A stretch of 41,376 nucleotides of DNA from Paracoccaceae bacterium (GTDB lineage: Bacteria > Pseudomonadota > Alphaproteobacteria > Rhodobacterales > Rhodobacteraceae): contig NVUX02000081.1 of assembly GCA_002402045.2 (NCBI GenBank), forward strand, positions 1 to 41,376, read 5' to 3'. Below are positions 7,184 to 15,605 of the stretch, in pieces (within the stretch, counting starts at the first letter, position 1; each line of letters opens with the position of its first letter). Position numbers and translations under genes: made by a program. The notes beneath the pieces are model-generated. The model was given only the letters and a program-made list of their open reading frames with translations, was not told where the DNA came from and searched no databases.

Positions 7184-7790
7184 CCCACAGCACCAGCGCA
7201 TCCTCAGCACTTGTCGAGATCATATTATGCCCCATCGTGGCATCATAATAGGCGCTATCGCCCACGCCCAAGCGCACCGGCTCATAGAATTCGCTAAAAA
7301 ACTCGACTTCGCCCGAAAGCACGTAAAGTAGCTCCTCGCCATCATGGCGCACCCAGCCATCAAAATCCTCAAAGGCCCGCGCGCGCACCGTGGCGCGGTA
7401 AGGCAGCATGCGCTTATGGGTAATATCGGCGGCGATAATTTCGTGTTCATAGGTGGCGGTAATATGCGCCCTGCCCGCACCCGCCCGCGTAATTGATCGC
7501 CGCGCCAGCATTTTGCCAGATTTTGGCGGGGTAAACAGCTGTGGCACCGAAATGCCCATGCCCGAGGCCAGCTTGCGCACAGCTTCAAAGGTCGGAGACA
7601 TCTGCCCGTTTTCGATTTTGGAAAGTGTCGAGCGCGCCAGCCCCACGGCCTCAGCGGCTTGGGCCAGTGTCCAGCCCCGATCTTTGCGCAAGGCCCTGAG
7701 CCGCGCGCCAAGGTCTAGCTGGGCGGGGGTTTCACGCTCGCGTTTGTCCCGCTCAATAGACAGGATGGTTGGTTCTGGCAGCTCTGGCAT
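7167..7790 (-). CDS. XRE-family transcriptional regulator with C-terminal cupin domain
   Basis: 207 residues. An HTH_3 (Cro/C1-type) domain spans about residues 27-84 (LGARLRALRKDRGWTLAQAA, then GLARSTLSKIENGQMSPT). A cupin_2 domain spans about 127-205, with WVRHDGEELLYVLSGEVEF and a GDSAYYDATMGHN metal/ligand region. Such proteins sense a small molecule through the cupin and regulate amine, amino-acid or stress genes. It is divergent from the DsbA-like/efflux pair at 7903-9713, with a perfect palindrome between them, so it probably controls that pair and itself. The 3' end overlaps arsC tail-to-tail. The ligand is unknown. Confidence 0.88.
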   Translation of the reverse strand: MPELPEPTILSIERDKRERETPAQLDLGARLRALRKDRGWTLAQAAEAVGLARSTLSKIENGQMSPTFEAVRKLASGMGISVPQLFTPPKSGKMLARRSITRAGAGRAHITATYEHEIIAADITHKRMLPYRATVRARAFEDFDGWVRHDGEELLYVLSGEVEFFSEFYEPVRLGVGDSAYYDATMGHNMISTSAEDALVLWVTSQD

Positions 7791-7857
7791 CTGGCCCTCG
7801 TTTCACCTTCTTTATGCCTGTAAAGCCGCGTGCCAACAAGGGGGGATATCCCATTGC

Positions 7858-7871
7858 ATACCGCGCGGTAT
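7858..7871. promoter_or_regulatory. Perfect 14-bp palindrome, candidate operator
   Basis: ATACCGCGCGGTAT is an uninterrupted palindrome in the 112-bp gap between the XRE-cupin regulator and the divergent dsbA-like gene, 32 bases before the latter's start. Position and symmetry fit an operator for a dimeric HTH protein. A second short palindrome, GGGATATCCC, lies just upstream at 7843-7852. Confidence 0.45.
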
Positions 7872-7902
7872 TGGGCCAAAGTGGCGCGAAAGCGAGACCT
7901 CC

Positions 7903-8547
7903 ATGACCACCATTCAAATCATATCAGACCCAATATGCCCATGGTGCTATATCGGCAAAACCCGCTTTGAGCGGGCACTGGCCGCGCGCCCCGAGCACGG
8001 GCTTGAGATAAGCTGGAAGCCCTTTCAACTAAACCCCGACATGCCCCCCGAGGGCATGGACAGGCGCGCCTATTTGGAGCGCAAATTTGGTGGCAAAGAC
8101 GCCGCAGTGCAGGTTTACAGCGATATTCAGAAAGCCGCCGAGGATGACGGGCTTAAAGTGGCGCTTGATAAAATCACACGCACACCCAACACGATTAATG
8201 CGCACAGGCTCATCCACTGGGCGGGCATTGAGGGCGTGCAAAACGAGGCTGTGGCTGCGCTTTTCATCGCCAATTTCGAAGACGGAAAAGATATTTCTGA
8301 TCCCGCATTGCTGGCGGACATCGCCGAAACTGTGGGCATGGACCGCGCCGCCACCGAGCGCCTGCTGGCCTCGGATGCCGAAATCGCTGAAACCCGCGCT
8401 GAAGACGAAAAGGCCCGCGAAATGGGCGTGAGCGGCGTGCCGACCTTCCTGATTGACGGGCAATATGTGGTAACCGGCGCGCGCGACACTGCCTTTTGGG
8501 TCGATCTTATCGACGAAATCAACCAGATCAAAGACACCACCGAATGA
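7903..8547 (+). CDS. DsbA-family oxidoreductase (FrnE-like)
   Basis: A 214-residue protein of the DsbA/2-hydroxychromene-2-carboxylate isomerase fold. The thioredoxin-type site CPWC is at residues 12-15 and the cis-Pro segment GVSGVPTFLIDGQY at about 174-187; between them lies the all-alpha insertion typical of FrnE. No signal peptide is present, so it is cytoplasmic, unlike true DsbA. FrnE-type proteins are linked to oxidative-stress tolerance and disulfide handling. ATG 7903 is chosen because the active site must sit near the N-terminus; upstream in-frame sequence is antisense to the regulator. It overlaps the following efflux gene (ATGA) and is divergent from the XRE-cupin gene. Confidence 0.9.
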   Translation: MTTIQIISDPICPWCYIGKTRFERALAARPEHGLEISWKPFQLNPDMPPEGMDRRAYLERKFGGKDAAVQVYSDIQKAAEDDGLKVALDKITRTPNTINAHRLIHWAGIEGVQNEAVAALFIANFEDGKDISDPALLADIAETVGMDRAATERLLASDAEIAETRAEDEKAREMGVSGVPTFLIDGQYVVTGARDTAFWVDLIDEINQIKDTTE

Positions 8548-9713
8548 ACGTACGCTTTATCGTCCTGGTCGCCCTGCTGACCAGCCTGCTCGCTTTTGGC
8601 ACCGATGCCATGCTCCCTGCCCTGCCCGAAATCGGCGCGGCACTGGGGCTGGCGGATGGCAACCGCGTGCAGCTGATTGTGTCGAGCTTTATGCTCGGTA
8701 CGGGCCTTGGGCAGCTGTTTTTCGGGCCATTCTCTGATTATCTTGGCCGAAAATCGGCAATTTTGCTTGGCCTTGGCATTTTTGTAGCGGGCTGCGTGGT
8801 GTCACTTATGGCCCAAAGCTTTGAGGTGATGCTGGCGGGCCGCGTGCTGCAAGGGCTTGGCGTCGCGGGCCCACGCACGGCCAGCATTGCGATGGTGCGC
8901 GACCTCTATAAGGGCCGCGACATGGCCCGCATCATGTCATTTGTGATGGCCGTATTCATCCTTGTGCCCGCGCTCGCGCCGCTGATAGGCCAAGTGGTGA
9001 TGCTCACTTGGGGCTGGCGCTCAATCTTCATCGCGTTCATCCTGTTTGCCATGATGGCGTTCCTCTGGATGTCTCTTGGCCAGCCAGAAACCCACACTGA
9101 GCGGCGGCGGTTTTCTGTGGCCGACCTGTGGCAGGCCACAATGGCGGTATTTACCTCGCGCCAAACCATGGGGTTTGCCATTGTTGCCGGGCTGAACTTT
9201 GCCGCCTTTGTGGTGTATCTTAGCTCTGCTGAGCAGATATTTCGGGAGATTTTCCACGTTGGCAAGCTTTTCCCGCTGTATTTCGCGATTATGGCGCTGG
9301 CCATCGGTGCAGCGTCTATTACCAACGCAAAGCTTGTGGGGCGGCTCGGGATGCACATGCTGATCACCCGCGCCCTCAGCGCGCTTGTCGGGTTTTCGCT
9401 GATATATGCCGTCATCCTCGCCATTTTTCCGGCAGCCGAAAGCCTGTGGCTTTTTGTGAGCTGGGGCGTGCTGTCCTTCTTTAGCGTCGGGCTGGTGTTT
9501 GGCAATGTAAACGCAGTGGCAATGGAGCCGATGGGCGAAAATGCGGGCATTGCGGCGGCGATTATTGGTGCAGTTTCCACGGTGCTGGCCGTGGCTATCG
9601 GGGTGCCGCTGGGGCTGCTTTATAATGGTAGCACCTTGCCACTGGTGGCAGGGTTTGCTGTGCTGGGCGTTGGCTGCCTGATAATGATCCGGATCACACC
9701 GCGAGAGGCCTAG
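8544..9713 (+). CDS. Bcr/CflA-type multidrug efflux MFS transporter
   Basis: A 389-residue major facilitator with about twelve membrane spans. The DHA1/Bcr features are present: DAMLPALPEIGAALG near residues 17-31, GPFSDYLGRKSAILLG (motif A, 62-77), GRVLQGLGVAGPRT (motif B, about 96-109) and ALAPLIGQ (motif C region, about 145-152). It probably exports a drug or metabolite by proton antiport. The start overlaps the DsbA-like stop by four bases, so both should be made from one transcript, plausibly under the XRE-cupin regulator. The stop codon lies within a CTAG shared with the convergent mfd stop. Confidence 0.88.
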   Translation: MNVRFIVLVALLTSLLAFGTDAMLPALPEIGAALGLADGNRVQLIVSSFMLGTGLGQLFFGPFSDYLGRKSAILLGLGIFVAGCVVSLMAQSFEVMLAGRVLQGLGVAGPRTASIAMVRDLYKGRDMARIMSFVMAVFILVPALAPLIGQVVMLTWGWRSIFIAFILFAMMAFLWMSLGQPETHTERRRFSVADLWQATMAVFTSRQTMGFAIVAGLNFAAFVVYLSSAEQIFREIFHVGKLFPLYFAIMALAIGAASITNAKLVGRLGMHMLITRALSALVGFSLIYAVILAIFPAAESLWLFVSWGVLSFFSVGLVFGNVNAVAMEPMGENAGIAAAIIGAVSTVLAVAIGVPLGLLYNGSTLPLVAGFAVLGVGCLIMIRITPREA

Positions 9714-12700
9714 GCCTTTGCCAGCTTCGCCAAATCTTGCGCAATTGAAAACGCGCCTTTGATTTTGGCGACGTTATTAGGCCAGTCTCGGCGAATTACG
9801 ATTTTGTTATCCCGCACTTTTGCGTGGCCATTTTGCGCATGGATAAAATCAATCAGCCCAGCCGGATTGGCGAATTTGTCCTTATAAAACTGAATGGTCG
9901 CGCCTTTTGGCCCGCCATCAAGCTTGGCAATGCCGGCCTTGCGGCAAGCGGTTTTTATCCGCACAATGTTCATCAGAGTTGTGACCTCACGCGGCAGCTT
10001 GCCAAAACGGTCTATCAGCTCGGCGGCAAAGCCCTCTAGCTCCACCTTGGAGCTGAGCGACGAAAGGCGGCGATAAAGGCCGAGGCGCACATCTAGGTCG
10101 GCCACGTAATCATCTGGTATCAGCACCGGCACACCGAGGTTAATTTGTGGTGCCCAGTGGTCGTCGGCATCGCTCAAACCCTCAAGCTCGCCCGCCTTCA
10201 TCTTGGAAATCGCCTCTTCCAGCATTTCTTGGTAAAGCTCATAGCCCACCTCACGCACCTGCCCAGATTGCTCGTCGCCCAAAATGTTACCCGCGCCCCG
10301 AATATCAAGGTCTTGCGAGGCAATGGTGAAACCCGCTCCGAGGCTATCAAGCGAGCCGAGCACCTTGAGGCGCTTTTCGGCTTGCGGCGTGAGGGGCTTG
10401 CGCGGTTTGGTGGTGAAATAGGCATATGCGCGGATTTTGGAGCGGCCAACGCGGCCTCGAATTTGGTAAAGCTGCGACAGGCCAAACATATCGGCGCGAT
10501 GCACAATCAGGGTGTTGGCGGCCGGAATATCGAGGCCGGATTCCACAATGGTGGTGGCCAACAGCACGTCATATTGACCGTCATAAAAGGCGTTCATTTT
10601 GTCATCCAGCTCGCCCGCTGGCATTTGGCCATGGGCCACGGTGAACTTAACTTCGGGCACTTGCTCACGCAAGAAATCCTCGATATCGGCGATGTCTTTT
10701 ACCCGTGGCACCACATAAAAGCTCTGTCCGCCGCGATAATGTTCACGCAAAAGCGCCTCACGAATGGTGACTTGGTCAAACTCTGACACATAGGTGCGAA
10801 TGGCGAGGCGATCCACCGGCGGGGTGCCGATCAGGCTGAGCTCGCGCACGCCGGAAAGCGCCATTTGCAGGGTGCGGGGAATGGGCGTGGCGCTCAGCGT
10901 CAGCACATGCACCTCAGATTTCAGGGCTTTCAGGCGCTCTTTATGGGTCACGCCGAATTTCTGCTCTTCGTCGATAACCACCATGCCGAGGTTGGCAAAC
11001 CGGATGTTTTTGGCCAGCAAAGCATGGGTGCCGATCACGATATCAACCGTGCCGCGCGCCAGCCCCTCACGGGTGTTGGCCGTTTCTTTGGTGCTCACAA
11101 AGCGAGACATTTGCCGAACTTCCACAGGCAGGCCGCGAAAACGCTCGCTGAAGCTTTGGGCGTGCTGGCGGGCCAAAAGCGTGGTGGGGGCAATAATGGC
11201 CACCTGCACGCCCGACATAACAGCGACAAAAGCCGCGCGCATGGCGACTTCGGTTTTACCAAAGCCAACATCGCCGCAAATAAGGCGGTCCATCGGCTGG
11301 CCGCTGGAAAGGTCGGCGATCACGTCATCAATGGCGTTAAGCTGGTCGTCGGTTTCGGTGTAGGGAAAGCGGGCGCAAAACTCGGCCCAGAGGCCTTCGG
11401 GCGGGGTAAGAATTTTGCCTTTACGCAGGGCGCGCTCGGCAGCCACACGGATAAGCTTGTCGGCCATCTCGCGGATCCGCTCTTTGAGCTTGGCCTTTTT
11501 GGCCTGCCACGCGCCGCCGCCCAACCGGTCCAGCATGCCTTCATCATGGCCGTAACGCGACAGCAGCTCGATGTTTTCAACAGGCAGGAAAAGTTTGGAG
11601 CTGCCGGCATATTCCAGCACGATGCACTCATGCGGCGCGCCTGCGGCCGAGATGGTTTCCAAGCCATGATAGCGACCAATGCCGTGGTCGATATGGACGA
11701 CCAGATCACCAGGGGTGAGGGAATGTGCCTCGGTCAAATAATTCGCGGCTTTGCGGCGCTTGCGCGTGGGCCGAATGAGGCGGTCACCCAAGATATCTTG
11801 CTCGGAAATGACCGTAAGGCCATCAGCTTCAAAACCGGTCTCTAAGCCCCAAACGGCGAGGCTTAGCGCGCCTTTACCACGGTCTTGGAAGCACGGGATA
11901 TCTTTAAAACCCTCCACGCCAGCATCGGTTAGCAGGCTGCCAAAGCGCTCTCGGGAGCCTGCGGAGTAGCTGGTAAGCACCACCTGCCCCGTTTTGCGTT
12001 TTACTTTAATATGATCTGCTAGAGCCCCAAAAAGGCTTACGTTTTCTTGCTGTCGTTCGGGCGAAAAATTGCGGCCTACGCGCCCACCCATGTCCACGAC
12101 GCCGGGGCCACTTGGCTGCGGGCCAGTGGAAAGCTGACGCACGGGGCGGCCAGCGATGGCGAGGTCAAACGACTCGGGTGAGAGGTAAAGCAGCGCGGGC
12201 GGCACAGGCTTATAAACCGTGGCCATATGGGACTTTACCCCGAGCGCGGCTTTGCGGGTGGCGTATTGCTCTTGCACACCATCCCAGCGCGCACCGGCTT
12301 GGGCCATAACTTGCTCGACCAGCACCACGGGGGCGGCATCCATATAATCAAACAGGGTGTCGAGATGCTCATAAAAATAGGGCAGCCAGTGCTCCATACC
12401 CTGATGCTTTCGGCCCTCTGAAACCGCCTCATAAAGCGGGTCGTCGCGCCCTGCGGCACCGAACTCTTGGCGATAATTCGAGCGAAAACGCTGGATACTC
12501 TCGGCGTCGAGGATAACCTCGGACACGGGGGCCAGCTCTATGCGTTTGATCTTTTCAATGGTGCGCTGAGTGCCAGCGTCAAACCGGCGGGCGGCGTCTA
12601 GCACATCGCCGAACAGGTCTAGCCGAATGGGGCCAATATCGCCGGGAGGATAGATATCAATCAGGCCGCCGCGCACGGCGTAGTCTCCGGGCTCCATCAC

Positions 12701-13153
12701 CGTGGGGGCGCGGGAAAAACCGGCGCGCTCAAGATAGGCGAAGAGTTTCTCAGTACTGATTTGCTTGCCGACAACGGCGGTGAAAGCGGAGGCGGCCATG
12801 ACCTCCCGGCTCGGCACTCTTTGCATCGCGGCATTTACGGTGGTGAGCACCGCACAAGCGCCGCTCCAGCCATTGTGAAAGGCCGCAAGGAAGGACATGC
12901 GGCGCGCAGATACATCAGGGTTGGGCGATATGCGGTCATAGGCGAGGCAATCCCAGGCGGGGAACTCGAAAACGGGCATATCTGGCTGGAAAAAGCGGAG
13001 GGCATCGCGCATGGCGGCGAGCTGGCGGTCGTCTCGCAGGATGCACAGCACGGGGCCGCCCGCGCGCGCGACGGTATCCGCCAGAATGCGGGCGTCATAG
13101 CCCTCGGGCGCGCCGCCAACTTTGACAATGCCATTTGGAAGGGGCTGGCTCAT
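9710..13153 (-). CDS. mfd: Transcription-repair coupling factor Mfd
   Basis: 1147 residues, the usual Mfd length. This DNA translocase removes RNA polymerase stalled at lesions and recruits UvrA. In order there are: the N-terminal UvrB-like UvrA-binding module (to about 340); a CarD/RID domain that grips RNA polymerase (about 475-540, with GDLVVHIDHGIGRYHGLE); the helicase core with Walker A GDVGFGKTE (about 623-632) and the DEEQ box in VVIDEEQKFGV (about 725-735); the RecG-like TRG segment with RGRVGRS; and the C-terminal TRCF domain (about 1000-1120). All motifs are intact. It is preceded by, and overlaps by four bases, a small membrane-protein gene, and converges on the efflux gene. Confidence 0.97.
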   Translation of the reverse strand: MSQPLPNGIVKVGGAPEGYDARILADTVARAGGPVLCILRDDRQLAAMRDALRFFQPDMPVFEFPAWDCLAYDRISPNPDVSARRMSFLAAFHNGWSGACAVLTTVNAAMQRVPSREVMAASAFTAVVGKQISTEKLFAYLERAGFSRAPTVMEPGDYAVRGGLIDIYPPGDIGPIRLDLFGDVLDAARRFDAGTQRTIEKIKRIELAPVSEVILDAESIQRFRSNYRQEFGAAGRDDPLYEAVSEGRKHQGMEHWLPYFYEHLDTLFDYMDAAPVVLVEQVMAQAGARWDGVQEQYATRKAALGVKSHMATVYKPVPPALLYLSPESFDLAIAGRPVRQLSTGPQPSGPGVVDMGGRVGRNFSPERQQENVSLFGALADHIKVKRKTGQVVLTSYSAGSRERFGSLLTDAGVEGFKDIPCFQDRGKGALSLAVWGLETGFEADGLTVISEQDILGDRLIRPTRKRRKAANYLTEAHSLTPGDLVVHIDHGIGRYHGLETISAAGAPHECIVLEYAGSSKLFLPVENIELLSRYGHDEGMLDRLGGGAWQAKKAKLKERIREMADKLIRVAAERALRKGKILTPPEGLWAEFCARFPYTETDDQLNAIDDVIADLSSGQPMDRLICGDVGFGKTEVAMRAAFVAVMSGVQVAIIAPTTLLARQHAQSFSERFRGLPVEVRQMSRFVSTKETANTREGLARGTVDIVIGTHALLAKNIRFANLGMVVIDEEQKFGVTHKERLKALKSEVHVLTLSATPIPRTLQMALSGVRELSLIGTPPVDRLAIRTYVSEFDQVTIREALLREHYRGGQSFYVVPRVKDIADIEDFLREQVPEVKFTVAHGQMPAGELDDKMNAFYDGQYDVLLATTIVESGLDIPAANTLIVHRADMFGLSQLYQIRGRVGRSKIRAYAYFTTKPRKPLTPQAEKRLKVLGSLDSLGAGFTIASQDLDIRGAGNILGDEQSGQVREVGYELYQEMLEEAISKMKAGELEGLSDADDHWAPQINLGVPVLIPDDYVADLDVRLGLYRRLSSLSSKVELEGFAAELIDRFGKLPREVTTLMNIVRIKTACRKAGIAKLDGGPKGATIQFYKDKFANPAGLIDFIHAQNGHAKVRDNKIVIRRDWPNNVAKIKGAFSIAQDLAKLAKA

Positions 13154-13695
13154 GGGAAGTAGGGAGAAAGGGGCGCACTGACGCCAAAGAAATTGTTTAC
13201 CAGTATGAAGTGATAAATGGTTGCAGCGGAGGCAAAGATGATGGCGATCATGCCAATGGTTTGGTTCCAGATACGGCGTTTTCGCAGAACTTTACGCAAG
13301 GATTCACCTTCCAGCACCTCGTTTTTTATACGGTAAGCAAGCCGCACTGTGAAAACTGAAGTTAATAGCAAGGGAGCAGCCAACACAAAAATTGCTTGCG
13401 CGAGTTCATAGCCTTGATGAAAACCCCAGCCGCCGATAAGCGCCAGCATAAAACCAACAGCAGCAATGATATATATGCCGCCACGGTCAAAGTAATAGAT
13501 CAGCCGGCGGGCGTTTATATGGGCTTGCAGGTCACAATGCTCGGCGAAATCGCCGCCATATTTCTCGGCTTGCCGGAGAGCATCATAAGGCACGCCAATG
13601 GTCCAGTGCGCGGTCATTGACCACGCCACAATGGTTACTATCCAATACCAGATATTAAAAAAACTGGTGGTCTCAATGAGGCTTAACCCGGCCAT
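13150..13695 (-). CDS. Conserved membrane protein coupled to mfd
   Basis: 181 residues with four predicted membrane helices (about 12-32, 72-92, 98-118 and 140-165). In Rhodobacterales, relatives with the N-terminal pattern FxNxWYWI..xWS...HW..GVP(Y/F)D carry the automatic name 'component of SufBCD complex'. Nothing in the sequence ties it to Fe-S assembly: there is no cysteine cluster or ATPase motif, so that name should be treated with caution. Its stop overlaps the mfd start (ATGA), so mfd translation is probably coupled to it. Function unknown. Confidence 0.8.
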   Translation of the reverse strand: MAGLSLIETTSFFNIWYWIVTIVAWSMTAHWTIGVPYDALRQAEKYGGDFAEHCDLQAHINARRLIYYFDRGGIYIIAAVGFMLALIGGWGFHQGYELAQAIFVLAAPLLLTSVFTVRLAYRIKNEVLEGESLRKVLRKRRIWNQTIGMIAIIFASAATIYHFILVNNFFGVSAPLSPYFP

Positions 13696-13829
13696 AAAAA
13701 CTCCGTGTGCGAGAGGGCTAAATTAGTGCCTCATAAGGAAATTGCAACCGCTCTTTGCGGTGATTTCGCTTGAGAAAACAGCGTGAACTGTGGCAAAGCT
13801 GGGGAAAGTCCAATTTTGAGGTATTTCTT

Positions 13830-14828
13830 ATGCACAGCCCGCTTGCTCCTTTTCCGCTCAATCGCTCTCGCCGCTTGCGGCAAACTGGCTGGATACGGGA
13901 TATGGTGGCGGGGGCCTCCCTCACGGTGGACGACCTGATTTGGCCGATATTTGTGCGCGAGGGCACGGGGATTGTGGAGCCGATCGCCAGCATGCCTGGT
14001 GTAAACCGCCTTTCGATTGATCAAGCCGTGAAGGCAGCGAATGAGGCCGCGGCCCTTGGCATCCCCTGCATCGCACTGTTTCCTTATACCGAAGCGAAGG
14101 ACAAAAACACCGAATGCACCGAGGCGTTTAACCCTGATAACCTCGTGAACCGCGCAACGCGGGCGATTAAGGCCGCGGTGCCAAATATTGGCATTATGCT
14201 TGATGTGGCGCTGGACCCTTATAATTCTGACGGCCATGACGGCTTTGTGCGCGACGGCATAATTGTGAATGACGAGACCTTGATGGCGCTGGAAAAGCAG
14301 GCCCTTGCGCAAGCCGAAAGCGGTGCGGATATCCTTGGGCCGTCAGACATGATGGATGGCCGGATCGGGATCATTCGGCAGGCGCTAGAGGCGCATGATT
14401 TCACAGATGTGGCGATTATGGCGTATTCGGCGAAGTTCGCCAGCGCGTTTTACGGGCCGTTTCGTGATGCGGTGGGGGCCACAGGGGCGCTAAAGGGCGA
14501 TAAGAAAACGTATCAGCTTGATGCGCGCAATAGTGATGAGGCCCTGCGGGAAACCGCACGCGACATTGCCGAGGGGGCCGATATGGTAATCATAAAACCC
14601 GGCATGCCCTACCTTGATATTTGCCAACGGGTCAAAGCCGAATTTAACGTGCCTACATTTGCGTATCAGGTTTCTGGTGAGTACGCGATGATTGCGGCAG
14701 CAGGGGCCAATGGCTGGATTGACGAAGAAAAAGCAATGCTGGAATCGCTTATCGCTTTTAAGCGCGCGGGCTGTGACGGGGTGCTCACATATTTCGCGCC
14801 GCGCGTGGCTGCTTTATTGGCGGAGTAG
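13830..14828 (+). CDS. hemB: Delta-aminolevulinic acid dehydratase (porphobilinogen synthase)
   Basis: 332 residues. Condenses two 5-aminolevulinate molecules to porphobilinogen, the first common pyrrole of haem, bacteriochlorophyll and cobalamin synthesis. The Schiff-base lysines are Lys202 (YSAKFASAFYGPF) and Lys256 (VIIKPGMPYLD). The metal loop reads DVALDPYNSDGHDG (125-138), with aspartates where zinc-type enzymes have three cysteines, so this is the Mg/K-dependent type seen in Rhodobacter. ATG 13830 gives the family N-terminus and follows a TGAGG site; an in-frame extension to 13770 adds 20 residues unlike the family. It stands alone, divergent from the mfd-linked gene. Confidence 0.97.
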   Translation: MHSPLAPFPLNRSRRLRQTGWIRDMVAGASLTVDDLIWPIFVREGTGIVEPIASMPGVNRLSIDQAVKAANEAAALGIPCIALFPYTEAKDKNTECTEAFNPDNLVNRATRAIKAAVPNIGIMLDVALDPYNSDGHDGFVRDGIIVNDETLMALEKQALAQAESGADILGPSDMMDGRIGIIRQALEAHDFTDVAIMAYSAKFASAFYGPFRDAVGATGALKGDKKTYQLDARNSDEALRETARDIAEGADMVIIKPGMPYLDICQRVKAEFNVPTFAYQVSGEYAMIAAAGANGWIDEEKAMLESLIAFKRAGCDGVLTYFAPRVAALLAE

Positions 14829-14931
14829 CGCCTATATAGGCGCGCCCACTAGCACATATTGCGCCCCCGTGCTAAACAGACGCTAATCGGCATCAGACCG
14901 GATTTTGGCAGCATTTAGCAGGAGATACCCC

Positions 14932-15489
14932 ATGAAAACCCTTACGCGACGCAGTTTTATAGCCACCGCCAGCGCCACCACCCTTTCGGCTTGCGCGGGA
15001 GATGGGCGCATCACCGGATCAGGTAGCCAGATCGACACGCATGTGGCCGTAGCCCTAGAGGAAATGTATACGACATTCCCCGGCTCACGCGAATTTGCGC
15101 GGCGGGCAGCAGGCATGCTCGTCATTCCCAATGTCACAAAAGCAGGGTTTTTTGTGGCCGGGTCTTATGGCGAGGGCGCGTTGCTCATCGGCGGGGCCTC
15201 GGTCGAATATTACTCCTTCGCCTCTGCCTCTTTTGGCCTGCAAATAGGCGCGCAACAATCACGCCAAGTTCTGTTTTTTATGACAACAGACGTGCTACGG
15301 GATTTCCGCACAAGCGATGGATTTGAGCTCGGCATAGATGCTGAATTCGCGCTGCAAGAAGAAGGCGGCAGCATCGGGCTGACCTCGACCACCTCCAACA
15401 AACCCATCCTCGGAATCGTATTTGGCCAGCGCGGATTTTTGGCAGGGGCCAGCCTAGAGGGCGCAAAATATTCCCGGCTTATCCGCTAG
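14932..15489 (+). CDS. SYLF/Ysc84-domain lipoprotein
   Basis: 185 residues. The N-terminus has a twin-arginine-like start (TRRSF) and a lipobox ending TLSAC, so the mature protein would be lipidated at Cys21 and lie in the envelope, possibly exported folded through Tat. The rest matches the Ysc84/SYLF domain: AAGMLVIPNVTKAGFFVAGSYGEG, here spanning about residues 58-81, and a C-terminal GFLAGASLEGAKYS (about 168-181). SYLF domains bind lipids in eukaryotes; bacterial members have no settled role. The start is fixed by the AGGAGA site at 14921-14926. Confidence 0.85.
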   Translation: MKTLTRRSFIATASATTLSACAGDGRITGSGSQIDTHVAVALEEMYTTFPGSREFARRAAGMLVIPNVTKAGFFVAGSYGEGALLIGGASVEYYSFASASFGLQIGAQQSRQVLFFMTTDVLRDFRTSDGFELGIDAEFALQEEGGSIGLTSTTSNKPILGIVFGQRGFLAGASLEGAKYSRLIR

Positions 15490-15605
15490 AGACGGCTGTG
15501 CTTGCACAGCCTGCGCCGAGGAGGTGGCCCGAAGGGTCGCCGACGAGGCGCACGCTCGGAGCTGTCCGAAAGCTCCGGAATTACTTCGCTTTCGAGGCCA
15601 GCATA
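15490..15605. repeat. Hairpin-rich convergent intergenic tract
   Basis: Between two convergent genes lies a string of compact hairpins: GGCTGTGC-tt-GCACAGCC (15494-15511), GGTGGCCC-gaa-GGGTCGCC (about 15522-15540, paired with two G-U wobbles as RNA) and CGGAGCT-gtccgaa-AGCTCCG (15557-15577). None has a T tract. The style resembles the tract at 235-421. It may act in bidirectional termination or mRNA 3' protection. Confidence 0.4.
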
